DNA of 64,000 bases, from contig NZ_CP122539.1 in NCBI RefSeq assembly GCF_029853675.1, positions 2,933,001 to 2,997,000 on the forward strand, written 5' to 3'. The notes under the pieces are model-generated. The model was not told the origin of the DNA, ran no database searches, and was given only the letters and a program-made list of their open reading frames with translations. Both the position numbers and the translations under genes were made by a program. This document shows positions 27,429 through 35,580 of the stretch, in pieces. How positions within the stretch are numbered: the first letter of the stretch is position 1; every line of letters begins with the position of its first letter. This stretch comes from Tenacibaculum tangerinum. Its GTDB lineage: Bacteria > Bacteroidota > Bacteroidia > Flavobacteriales > Flavobacteriaceae.

Positions 27429-27551
27429 GATTATTATTAATGTTAGCCAACGTTTTGTTTATGGTTAGTTGCATGTTTAAGCAACTAATTATTTTAGCCC
27501 CCAATAAGTTCGGAGTACTATTTTAAATTTCAAATTAATACATTTGAAATT

Positions 27552-27863
27552 ATGAGATATAAGAAATGGACCTTAGAACAGAAGTTAGAAATATTAGCTA
27601 GTTCTGAAGAGATAGGTATAGTAGAAGCCTGTCGTAAATATAGTGTTAGTACTGGCACTTTCTATAGTTGGAAAAAGAAGTTTGAGTATAAAGGAGAAGC
27701 TGGATTGAAGGTTACCTACGATACCAAAAGTAAAGAGCTTAAAGCTGCAGAGGAAGAAAATCGTGTATTGCGAAAGTTACTTAGTGATAAAGAAATAGAA
27801 CTAGAGGTACAGCGAGAACTCTTAAAAAAAAAGTTTGGGACATCAGATCCAAGAAAGATTTAG
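27552..27863 (+). CDS. IS3-family transposase OrfA
   Basis: A 103-residue protein with an N-terminal helix-turn-helix (KKWTLEQKLEILASSEEIG...YSVSTGTFYSWKKKF) that recognises the element ends, followed by a leucine-zipper coiled coil (about 60-95). Near its end the codons TTA AAA AAA AAG contain the slippery heptamer A AAA AAG (27827-27833); a -1 shift there enters the orfB frame, which stays open up to and past the ATG at 27914. So OrfA and the OrfAB fusion transposase can both be made. Confidence 0.93.
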   Translation: MRYKKWTLEQKLEILASSEEIGIVEACRKYSVSTGTFYSWKKKFEYKGEAGLKVTYDTKSKELKAAEEENRVLRKLLSDKEIELEVQRELLKKKFGTSDPRKI

Positions 27864-27913
27864 TAGATGTAACCTATGAAAAGCACAAGTGTAGCAAGAC
27901 AAAAATTATAAAA

Positions 27914-28759
27914 ATGGTGGGTATTGTTGAGAGTAGTTATTATAGAGTTCCTAGCGGTGGCAAAAAAGGAAATAAGCCATCTAGAAAAACCTTTCACAAT
28001 ACAAAAGGTTTTGTGTCACAAGATGTCCTAGTAACTTCTATAAAGGAGATCTTACAGCACGAGTTTATAGATTGTGGATATCGATTAATGACTAGCTATT
28101 TGAATAGAGATGGTTACACTATCAACCATAAAAAGCTATACAGAATTATGAAAGAAGAAGGATTGTTAAAGCTTTGCAACAGAATAGATAGAAGTGGTTC
28201 TGGACGTAAATTTGTAAAATTCAGAAAGGTTCAAACCAATAGACCATTAGAATGCTTAGAAATGGATATAAAGATGGTTTGGATACCTAGTGAAGGCAAA
28301 AACGCTTACTTACTCTCTGTAATTGACGTTCACACACGCAGAATATTAAAGGATTATTTTTCATTTACTATTAAACAAAACAATGTAATAGCACTGCTAT
28401 CAGAGTTATTTGAAGATTATGAATATCCTAATAACGTGGTCATTAGAAGTGATAATGGCAGTCAATTTATAGCAAAAAAAGTACGTGAATATTTAGGTTT
28501 AATCGGAGTCCAACAAGAGTTTACACATATTGCCACACCAGAAGAGAACGCACATATTGAAGCCTATCACGGCATATTAAAAAAAGAAGTTTTTAAAAGG
28601 TTCGATTATCAATACTTTGGTGAAATAGAACAGATACTAAAGCGTTACCTGAAATTTTATAACAATAGAAGACTTCACGGCCTATTGGGACGCATAACTC
28701 CAATGGAAAAATGGAATGCAGATGAACATCTAATTACTATGAAAAAATTAACAGCTTAA
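27914..28759 (+). CDS. IS3-family transposase OrfB (DDE integrase core)
   Basis: The catalytic part of the transposase. The frame is open from the slippery site at 27833, so the functional product is probably the OrfAB fusion; the ATG at 27914 is the first in frame. It has an HTH_21-type N-terminal region and then the rve core with acidic triad in LEMDIKMVW, RSDNGSQF and EENAHIEAYHG, and the usual FYNNRRLHGLLG near the end. Length (281 from the ATG) is normal. Confidence 0.93.
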   Translation: MVGIVESSYYRVPSGGKKGNKPSRKTFHNTKGFVSQDVLVTSIKEILQHEFIDCGYRLMTSYLNRDGYTINHKKLYRIMKEEGLLKLCNRIDRSGSGRKFVKFRKVQTNRPLECLEMDIKMVWIPSEGKNAYLLSVIDVHTRRILKDYFSFTIKQNNVIALLSELFEDYEYPNNVVIRSDNGSQFIAKKVREYLGLIGVQQEFTHIATPEENAHIEAYHGILKKEVFKRFDYQYFGEIEQILKRYLKFYNNRRLHGLLGRITPMEKWNADEHLITMKKLTA

Positions 28760-28824
28760 CTAATAATCGAAATTTGAAAGATTACTCTTGTTTTATAGGG
28801 GTCAAAACACTAATTTAGTAAACA

Positions 28825-29829
28825 ACGTGAGTTCGGGATAAAAAAGTTTTTTAATTACACGAAAAAAAGCGAAAAATTTAGTAAATTAAAGTACTGATTT
28901 TTAATTGTGTAACTAAATTTTCCACTATGATTTCTGATTTTAAAATTACTGAATTTTTCTGTTTAATTGATGATTTTTGTACCGAAATTAATCAAGTTAT
29001 TGATAAAAATGCTTTAGAAACCTGTTCAAAGATAGTTAGACGAAGAAAGCCTAAACTCACCCAAAGTGAAATAATCACAATTATGGTGCTTTTCCATTTT
29101 AGTGGTTTTAAACACTTTTATATCGAATATGTTAGCAAACACTTGTCAAAAGAATTTCCAGATTTAGTTTCCTATAACCGATTTGTTGAATTGAAAAAGC
29201 GTTGTTCAGTGCCTATGATACTGTTTCTTCAAATGCACTGTTTAGGTCAATGTACAGGGATCTCCTTTTTAGATTCTACCACTATTAAAGTATGTCATTA
29301 TAAAAGAGAAAAGCAGAACAAAGTTTTTAAAAACACCGCAAAAAAAGGGAAAGGAACCATGGGGTGGTTCTTTGGTTTTAAACTTCATATTATTATCAAT
29401 GAAAAGGGCGATATCGTTGACTTTTTAATTACGCAAGGTAATATAGATGACAGACAACCACTTAAAGATAAAGCCTTTCATAATCGTGTGTTTGGAAAAA
29501 TATTTGCCGACAGAGGGTATGTAGGTAAAGAACTGTTTGAACAGCTTTTTGTAGATGGAATACATTTGGTTACAAAAATTAGAAAGAATATGAAAAATAC
29601 TCTTATGCATATCTATGATAAAATTATGCTTAGAAAAAGGGCTGTTGTTAAAAGTGTGAATGATATTTTGAAAAACGTATGTCAAATAGAGCATACAAGA
29701 CACAGAAGCTTCGATAACTTTATCTTAAATTTAGTCGCAGGGTTAATCGCTTATTCGTTTTATCCAACTAAACCTAATATCAATATCGATAACTTACAAA
29801 GAATAGGATAAACTATCCCGAACTCACGT
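28825..29829 (+). mobile_element. IS982-family insertion sequence, 1005 bp
   Basis: Perfect 16-bp terminal inverted repeats (ACGTGAGTTCGGGATA and its complement) flanked by a 6-bp target duplication TAAACA (28819-28824 and 29830-29835). It contains one intact transposase gene. It is inserted only 15 bp from the IS3-family element. Confidence 0.92.
28927..29811 (+). CDS. IS982-family transposase
   Basis: A 294-residue DDE transposase. Recognised by the family layout: a helical N-terminus, RKPKLTQSEIITIMVLFHFS, the first Asp in SFLDSTTIKVC, GWFFGFKLHIIINEKG, the second Asp in IFADRGYVGKELFE, and the C-terminal HTRHRSFDNFILNLVAGLIAYSF. It appears complete and fills the element. Confidence 0.93.
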   Translation: MISDFKITEFFCLIDDFCTEINQVIDKNALETCSKIVRRRKPKLTQSEIITIMVLFHFSGFKHFYIEYVSKHLSKEFPDLVSYNRFVELKKRCSVPMILFLQMHCLGQCTGISFLDSTTIKVCHYKREKQNKVFKNTAKKGKGTMGWFFGFKLHIIINEKGDIVDFLITQGNIDDRQPLKDKAFHNRVFGKIFADRGYVGKELFEQLFVDGIHLVTKIRKNMKNTLMHIYDKIMLRKRAVVKSVNDILKNVCQIEHTRHRSFDNFILNLVAGLIAYSFYPTKPNINIDNLQRIG

Positions 29830-29911
29830 TAAACAAATACGAACCCAAGAAAATTCCGAAGGAATTTTCCAAATAGACAACCACCAAAGCAATTAATTAT
29901 ACACGTTGTGC

Positions 29912-30325
29912 CTGTTGCACAACCCCAATATACGATTTATTTTTTGCAATCATAGAGATGATATTTTATATTAAGCTACTGTATATCAATTATGTATTTA
30001 ATCATGCAAGGCAAAAAACGTATCAAGAAAAACTGTTCACTTCCTTTCAGTTGAGTGCGCATGTACCCCAAGAAAACTTTTATCGCAGATTAAATTGGGA
30101 GCCTGTTTTTGGAACTCTCACACAGTATATGGGCTTGCGCAAAGTTAATGTTAGGGTTATTGATGGGGCGAATACGTGCATGCTCATGGCGGGGGCTGCA
30201 TACAACATTAAAAAACTATTAAAATTCTTGGGTAAACCTACTAAAACTGAGGCCAAAGCGGTTGCTTGTGTATTTTGGTTAAAAATGGATTACCCTATAA
30301 CGAAAATTACAAAAGTACTTTAGCC
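29912..30325 (+). mobile_element. Internally deleted IS1182-family derivative, copy 2 (right end missing)
   Basis: Begins with the same left end as copy 1 (CTGTTGCACAACCC) and is nearly identical to it for about 390 bases, up to TTTTGGTTAAAAATG. The 121-codon frame at 29958-30323 reads transposase N-terminus (KLFTSFQLSAHVPQENFYRRLN) fused to the C-terminus (WEPVFGTLTQYMGLRKVN), with the DDE core gone. No right inverted repeat is found, so this copy is truncated or diverged. It abuts spacer S3 just as copy 1 abuts S1. Confidence 0.72.
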
Positions 30326-30394
30326 AAAATTTATTAAATTTTATTTGGTTTTATCCTCAGTTCTTTGTTGGTGGTAGTACTTTTAAGTTTTGCG

Positions 30395-31327
30395 TCAATT
30401 CTTGGGTTTGTATGTTGTTGGATGGATATCATAGTCATTTTCAATAATTTTTAATATTTCATCTATCTCACTTTCGAGTGGTGATTTTAAATTAGCAATG
30501 TTGTCAAAAAACCTAATAGCCTCATTTTTAGTTACATATTTAAGAATACACGGTAAACTTATATCCTTTGAAAAGATAATTTGAGTAGCTTGGTTTTTAG
30601 TTTGTACGAAATCTTCGAAATAGGGCATATATAAATGAGACTCTTTTGTGATTTCAATAATTGGTATCGATTGATTTATATTTGAAATTATTAACATGTC
30701 ATAGTTGATATCATACCTTGACACTGAGAAGTAATCTTTTACAAAGATATTCACTTTAAAGTTGTCAATTGGGTTTTCATAGAAGACTGATTTTAAAATT
30801 GTTGCAAAAATATTTTTACGAACTAACTCTTTATTCCAATTTTTATCTCCGTCAGGTTTAAACTTGTTTTTGTAATCAGCATATTTTTGACACAAATCTG
30901 GGTTATTTGGATTTATTATTACTAATTCAACATTGATTGTCTTATTTTTCTTTTTTGATATATAGTGTAAAAGAGGTAAAGTTTTAAATCTAGAATAACG
31001 ACCAATTCCTCCATTAAATCCCCAAAATCTTGTTTCTTTTCTTTCCTTATGAAATTTTTTACCAATTTCCTTTTCCCCTTTGATTAATTTAAAGGATTCT
31101 TTGTTATTAATTCTTCCAATTTTATAATATAACCATGACAATAAAATTGTTGTAAGTAAGGATATGAACATAGAATCAATAAACAGAAATAAAACCTTTA
31201 CAATTTCATTATTTTCATCTAATGTATAGAGAGCTACTAATCTTATAAGAATCAGTAACACTGAGATTAAGGATAGAGTTAAAAAATAATTACTTCTTTT
31301 ATCCTTGTTTTTAAGAATATTCTCCAT
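30395..31327 (-). CDS. Two-TM membrane protein with large cytosolic domain, unknown
   Basis: A 310-residue protein with two N-terminal membrane helices (about 16-34 and 42-68) and a charged C-terminal alpha/beta domain (FWGFNGGIGRYSRFKTLPLL, VELVIINPNNPDLCQKYADY). The domain reminds me loosely of phospholipase-D-like or other Rossmannoid effectors, but no HKD motif is present, so no function is assigned. The ATG is one base after the restored stop of the cupin gene, so this is the third gene of a deaminase-cupin-2TM operon. The 2TM-plus-domain layout is common among defence effectors (inference). Confidence 0.7.
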   Translation of the reverse strand: MENILKNKDKRSNYFLTLSLISVLLILIRLVALYTLDENNEIVKVLFLFIDSMFISLLTTILLSWLYYKIGRINNKESFKLIKGEKEIGKKFHKERKETRFWGFNGGIGRYSRFKTLPLLHYISKKKNKTINVELVIINPNNPDLCQKYADYKNKFKPDGDKNWNKELVRKNIFATILKSVFYENPIDNFKVNIFVKDYFSVSRYDINYDMLIISNINQSIPIIEITKESHLYMPYFEDFVQTKNQATQIIFSKDISLPCILKYVTKNEAIRFFDNIANLKSPLESEIDEILKIIENDYDIHPTTYKPKN

Positions 31328-31328
31328 T

Positions 31329-32017
31329 TCAAATAATAATTTTTGATACTTTATTCAAAGTTGCAACAATCTCATCGATAGTCATTGTTTCTGCTTTTAT
31401 CTTATTATTTTCCAAATCACCATCCACAAAAACTCTTGCATATTCAGTTTTGTATTTGCTTGTAACAAATAGAGTTATAGTTGGTTCTTTTTTTGTGTAA
31501 AGAATTGAGTGAATTTCCGTTGCTTTACTATGATTTACATTGGATTTATTGTATTCCCTAGTTTCAGTTTTTTTAAAAAAACTTTTCCCTTATTGTATAG
31601 TGAATATTTACCATCTAACTTTTCTTGAGAGTAATAAAGGTACATCTGTTTCTCAATTCCTTTATCAACTATTTCATAGAGTTCACTTATATATCCACCG
31701 CTTAAAATCTTTGAAGAGAAATTCCATCTGTGGTCATGAATGTTGGGTTTGGACTGTTTAATATTATTCCAATAGATATGAATTCGAAGGTTATAATTTG
31801 ACCCACTAAATACCGTTAATTTTTCAAATCCATTGTTATGGTGATACGATTTACTTGCGATTTGTGAAATCCAGGTTTCATCATCAATGATTTCATCAAA
31901 CAAAGAAGATACGCAAAACTTGTTAGTTATTTCGTTTAAAGTTTCAGCAGTTGAATTAAAATTTTCATCCAGTTTTTTTAATTCAGTTAAATATGACTCT
32001 ACATTCTTTACTTTCAT
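31329..32017 (-). pseudogene. Cupin-like protein gene, frameshifted in an A7 run
   Basis: The first 150 codons are followed by a one-base deficit in the A7 run at 31568-31574 (minus strand T7A7). As read, the frame ends at 31535 after 160 residues; adding one A continues it to TGA at 31329-31331 (229 residues), one base before the next ATG. This fit argues that the second half is coding. A metal-binding pattern HDHRWNFSSKILSGGY (His94, His96) marks a cupin/dioxygenase-type barrel, and a second His-containing strand (NVNHSKATEIH) is in the tail. A -1 programmed shift is also possible (T TTA AAA). Confidence 0.65.
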
Positions 32018-32027
32018 AACTATAGTT

Positions 32028-32447
32028 TTACTTTTTTGGATAAAAAGGCATCAGTTCTTTTGTAGTAAAGATTTGGATTTCTCTATTCGTTTTACCTTGG
32101 AAACCAACTAAAGTTTTTTCAGATGAAAATTGAACAATCCAATCCATACAACTTCCACAAGGTGTAAAAAGTTCCTTGTCGGCAACAACTAAAATTTTTA
32201 CTATCTGTTCGCAACCATCAGAGACCATATTTCCAATGGCGTTTGTTTCTGCATGTATATCATGACTCCGTAATTCCTGCTGAATATTGCAACCTGCATA
32301 CATTTTACCATTTATCCCTAAAACGCATGCACCAACTAATGTATTCGATTTTGTATATGCGTTGTTGCTCACTTCCCAAGCAACGACACTCATTTTTTGC
32401 CATATTTCAGCTTGATTCTTTTTCATGATATTCGATTCTTTCATCAT
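32028..32447 (-). CDS. Cytidine deaminase-like zinc hydrolase
   Basis: A 139-residue protein of the cytidine deaminase superfamily. The zinc site is complete: HAE (65-67) with the catalytic Glu67, and PCGSC (96-100). The N-terminal helix and AYTKSNTLVGACVL block fit nucleoside deaminases rather than dCMP or guanine deaminases. The start may be ATG at 32447 or the later ATG at 32426. First gene of a three-gene cassette: 10 bases separate it from the cupin gene. Bacteria usually carry cdd as a housekeeping gene; this one is in an accessory array, so it may serve another purpose. Confidence 0.8.
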   Translation of the reverse strand: MMKESNIMKKNQAEIWQKMSVVAWEVSNNAYTKSNTLVGACVLGINGKMYAGCNIQQELRSHDIHAETNAIGNMVSDGCEQIVKILVVADKELFTPCGSCMDWIVQFSSEKTLVGFQGKTNREIQIFTTKELMPFYPKK

Positions 32448-32452
32448 ATTAC

Positions 32453-32590
32453 CACCAACGGTCTAGTATAAGAATAGTAGCGGATTTTCACGCACTACCT
32501 TTTCGATAAAACACAGACCTTTTTTATATTTACTTATTTTCGTTTTAGCCATTAAACCGCTATTATTTTTATACATTGTTAGCCACTGGC
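32453..32590. repeat. Cassette spacer S4
   Basis: Outer arms CCAACGGTCTAGTATAA and TTATACATTGTTAGCCACTGG, with inner complementary pieces AATAGTAGCGG and CCGCTATTATT. The central part differs from S1-S3, so it is a second spacer subtype. It lies between the deaminase operon and the RloC-like gene. Confidence 0.6.
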
Positions 32591-32596
32591 TTTTTT

Positions 32597-34795
32597 TCAG
32601 TTCATCATCATATTATAATGTTCAATATGTCCTGTTTCTTTAAATATTGACTTAAATACTTTAAAATAATTTTCAATCGTATTGTCCTGTAATTCAACAA
32701 ACAAATCGTCTGGAATTGTGTGAGAACCTTCGTTTATCCAACAAATTAAAGACCTGCAAATTTCCTTTTCTTGAGGATTATTGAATTTATCTATCAAATC
32801 ATCATCTCCGTACTTTCCTAATATCTTAAAGTAATTTTCAATAATTCGTCTCATTGTATTTTGGATAGCAATTCCCGAATTATTGTCTTTGTTTTTTAAT
32901 TCACGCCATAATAACTCGTATGAATTTTGGATTGGGTTTACTAATTCAAAATCCTGCAAATAGGAAATATTATCTATTTTTCTTAAAATCCAAAAATTGG
33001 TTTCATTGCACTCTTTTGTTCTGCCATTTATGAACGAAACTTCTTTATGAAAGTATACATTATGAGTTAATAGTATCAGTTGTTTTATATTGCCTTCGTT
33101 GTTTCTAATTTTTTTGGTTATTTCTTTAAGTAAAGAACTTACAACAAATAAAACATTGCTATCTAAACTCGAAATTGGGTCATCAATTACCAATATTCTT
33201 TCATCAGTTATTTCTGCTTCGTTGGTACTTCCTTTTACTAATTGTAAAAAGTATAAAAAAGTGATAAACGTTATTTCTCCTTCGCTTAAAGTGGATTCTG
33301 CTAATTCTCCATCTGTTCTTTGGATTTGGTATTGATTTGCGCCTATTTGAGAAGGTACAATCTCAAAGTTCTGAAATCCAAATGATTTTAAAGTTTGGTT
33401 TATTTCATCTACGGAAGGTTGTATGCTCGTTACATTTTTCGTTAACTCTTTAATTTCCTTGTCAAGTTTTTTATATTCTTCACGAAGTTCAGTTACTTTC
33501 TTTGCAATATTGTCAATTCCTTTTTGTAAACCATTTTTGTGTTTGACGAAATACTCAATTCGAGTGCGATTATCTTCAATGATAAATTTCCAAATTTCAT
33601 TTACCAACTTGTTTCTTTCAGTTGCGTAATTATCTACAATATCATTATGCTTTTTGATTAAAGCATTTGCTGTAGTTATTAGCTGTTCAATTTCTTCGAG
33701 TTGCTCTTTTGTGGATATAAGTTCAATAATTCTACTTGGTTCTCTTAATTTACTGTTTAGCAATTCTTTATTTGTTAAGAATTGACTATTTAATGTTTTT
33801 AAAAGGGAAGAGAATTTATCTAAATCAAGTTTTGTTTTCTTATTGATTTTTTCTGTGCTCTCAATTTGCAGAAGTTCGTTGATTATATTTTCAAAAATTC
33901 TAACATAATCATCGTTTAAATCTTTGGTTTTCTTTGTGTCACTTGTAAATGTTTCGTCAAAATAGCTTTCTAACTGGTTTCTAAAACTTTGTGTAATTGT
34001 TTCTTCTTGACAAAAAGGACAAGTTTCATTTTCTTGTAAGTGTTTTTTACCTTCATTGACCCAATCATTAATATTTAGTCGTTGAATTAGTTTGGCAATC
34101 TCAACATCGGATTTACCAATTATTTTTTTAGACCAAATATCTTCTTGTTCAATTTCCGAAAGTCTTTCGAAATCGATTGTTGGTATTTCTGGAATTTTTA
34201 TAGGTGTTTCTCCTAAAATCGTTTCAGCTCGTTCCTTTAATTCTTCTATTGTTTTTAAATCAGAAGTATTGTTTTCAAACTCGTCAAGTAATCTGGCCAA
34301 AAAAGGCTTTTTCTGCATTACACCTTTGAAAGCTTCTTTAAAGCTTATTTCGTGTTTTTTATAGATTGAAGTCCATACTTCTTCTCTGAAATCATCTTCT
34401 AAACTATCTCGCTTTTCGACTTGTTTGTCGAGAACAGATTTCTGCTGGATTCCTTTTTCTTTTAGCTCCTTTAACTCTTTCCGTTTTTCTTCGATTAATT
34501 CAGCTTCTTCTTTAGTCGCTTGTCCTAAAGTAAATACACCATCGATAGTTCCTTTTCCAAAATTTCTATCTCGAAATTCTTTATTATAAACGAGAGATTT
34601 TAATTCGATGTCATTTTCCCATTTTAATTGACATTCAGGAAATCGAGGGTTTGAGGGTTCGTAAATAAAGTTGGAAATTGTTGTTTTTCCACTACCATTA
34701 GCTCCATAAAAGAAATTCACTTTTTTAAATTCAGAAACTTCAATTCCTGTTTCATCAAAAGTTGCAGTATTTTTTATGGAAATGGTTCTTATCAT
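32597..34795 (-). CDS. ABC-type AAA_13 ATPase, RloC/PrrC-like candidate anticodon nuclease
   Basis: A 732-residue ATPase of the COG4694 type. Walker A GANGSGKT (31-38); long coiled coils broken by a CPFC zinc-hook motif (259-262); ABC signature STLSEGE; Walker B ILVIDDPISSLDS; H-loop LLTHN. The C-terminal region contains R649-x3-E653 and H692 (MRRIIENYF...GSH), resembling the Arg-Glu-His triad of PrrC/RloC tRNA anticodon nucleases. RloC enzymes cut tRNA during phage infection or DNA damage. The gene stands alone between spacers S4 and S5, without the restriction-modification genes that accompany PrrC. Nuclease function is inference. Confidence 0.78.
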   Translation of the reverse strand: MIRTISIKNTATFDETGIEVSEFKKVNFFYGANGSGKTTISNFIYEPSNPRFPECQLKWENDIELKSLVYNKEFRDRNFGKGTIDGVFTLGQATKEEAELIEEKRKELKELKEKGIQQKSVLDKQVEKRDSLEDDFREEVWTSIYKKHEISFKEAFKGVMQKKPFLARLLDEFENNTSDLKTIEELKERAETILGETPIKIPEIPTIDFERLSEIEQEDIWSKKIIGKSDVEIAKLIQRLNINDWVNEGKKHLQENETCPFCQEETITQSFRNQLESYFDETFTSDTKKTKDLNDDYVRIFENIINELLQIESTEKINKKTKLDLDKFSSLLKTLNSQFLTNKELLNSKLREPSRIIELISTKEQLEEIEQLITTANALIKKHNDIVDNYATERNKLVNEIWKFIIEDNRTRIEYFVKHKNGLQKGIDNIAKKVTELREEYKKLDKEIKELTKNVTSIQPSVDEINQTLKSFGFQNFEIVPSQIGANQYQIQRTDGELAESTLSEGEITFITFLYFLQLVKGSTNEAEITDERILVIDDPISSLDSNVLFVVSSLLKEITKKIRNNEGNIKQLILLTHNVYFHKEVSFINGRTKECNETNFWILRKIDNISYLQDFELVNPIQNSYELLWRELKNKDNNSGIAIQNTMRRIIENYFKILGKYGDDDLIDKFNNPQEKEICRSLICWINEGSHTIPDDLFVELQDNTIENYFKVFKSIFKETGHIEHYNMMMN

Positions 34796-34799
34796 TGGC

Positions 34800-34840
34800 T
34801 AGTTCGATTTTTTTTTCAGCTTGTGGCTAACTCGTTTTGT
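34800..34840. repeat. Possible cassette spacer S5 remnant
   Basis: TTGTGGCTAACTCGTTTTG just outside the RloC-like gene mirrors the GTTAGCCACTGG on its other side. Only one arm is clear. Confidence 0.4.
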
Positions 34841-34847
34841 ACCAAAC

Positions 34848-34889
34848 TTTAGTTTTGTTATCCCGATAAAAACATGGGATAAACTAAAA
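34848..34889. terminator. Long hairpin beyond the array
   Basis: TTTAGTTTTGTTATCCC pairs with GGGATAAACTAAA around an 11-base loop. It may be a terminator or part of the last spacer. Confidence 0.45.
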
Positions 34890-35123
34890 TTTAATAATTA
34901 TTATACACTATCAAATATATCAAAACCAATGCTTTATCAAAAGTAAAGTTATTAACGAGTTATTGCTATTTGTTAATTAATTATAAAAATCGAGTTGTTC
35001 TTACAATTCTTGCGAATCTAAAACATTGACCCCATACATTCTTACGGAATCCCATAAGCTCAGCTATTTAGGTTATAAAAGTTGTTTTTTAGAGTAGCAA
35101 CGGTTTTTATATCACAAAAATGG

Positions 35124-35207
35124 GTCGCTGATATCGCGGCACGCTCCGTTAACACCACGGCACACTCCGCTAATACCACGGCATTGGTCGCTGATACTAC
35201 GGCTATC
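35124..35207 (+). repeat. Four imperfect 21-bp tandem repeats
   Basis: Units near CTCCGTTAACACCACGGCAC recur four times with about 70-80% identity. In the short frame at 35082 they translate to seven-residue units (VADIAAR, SVNTTAH, SANTTAL, VADTTAI). I do not think the frame is a gene. The rest of 34890-35690 holds no gene I can support. Confidence 0.7.
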
Positions 35208-35280
35208 CTCCCACTCTCAAATCTGTATGGATTCAATCCAACGCTCTCAGTCTACATATTAACGGATTGTCACTTCGTGT

Positions 35281-35400
35281 AAAGTTATTTGAAATGAAAA
35301 TAATTTTATATCGAGAGGTAATAGCCTAGTTCTCGATACAATTTTTAACTCATTATCATTCTTAAAAATCACTCGAACTGACAGTACATGAAAAAAGTAT
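35281..35400. repeat. Dispersed intergenic repeat, copy 1
   Basis: TGAAATGAAAATAATTTT, then TATCGAGA and TCTCGATA (a hairpin), CATTATCATTCTTAAAAA and CGAACTGACAGTACATG. The same order of words recurs at 50120-50225 (with small changes), and the last word recurs at 50580 and 56840. Confidence 0.6.
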
Positions 35401-35580
35401 TCGCAACTAGTATGAAACATATACTTCTGATAATCTGTCTGTTAAAAAAAGCAAAAACTGACCATCGCATTTATTTTTTATGCCACAACACGATATTTTA
35501 GAGCTGGTTAAGAAAAAGAAACGAATAAAATGCTATGATTGTATTGCTAAATTCATCTAAATTTTTATGGAATTTTAACT

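Larger units (their letters stand above)
27490..28809 (+). mobile_element. IS3-family insertion sequence, 1320 bp
   Basis: Carries orfA and orfB and is bounded by imperfect terminal inverted repeats (left TATTTTAGCCCC, right end complement TGTTTTGACCCC). It is flanked by a 5-bp target duplication CTAAT (27485-27489 and 28810-28814). Both genes are intact with a -1 frameshift signal, so the element may be active. Confidence 0.9.
27437..29908. repeat. Cassette spacer S3, split by two insertion sequences
   Basis: Left half at 27437-27489 (GTTAGCCAACGTTTTG ... TTTAAGCAACTAAT), a 15-base middle piece at 28810-28824 between the two IS, and the right half at 29830-29908, with central hairpin AAAATTCC-GAA-GGAATTTT (29850-29868) and AGCAATTAATTATACACGTTG. 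Removing both IS and one copy of each target duplication restores AAGCAACTAATTTAGTAAAC, which matches S1 (AAGCAACCAATTTAGTAAAT). Confidence 0.75.

Noticed and set aside
23471..34840. Canonical integron
   Set aside because: No tyrosine recombinase of the IntI type and no standard attC consensus (GTTRRRY core with typical spacers) could be shown; only the general layout is similar.
35082..35282. 66-codon ORF as a repeat protein gene
   Set aside because: It is only the translation of 21-bp tandem DNA repeats, starts in non-coding sequence and has no promoter or conserved feature.
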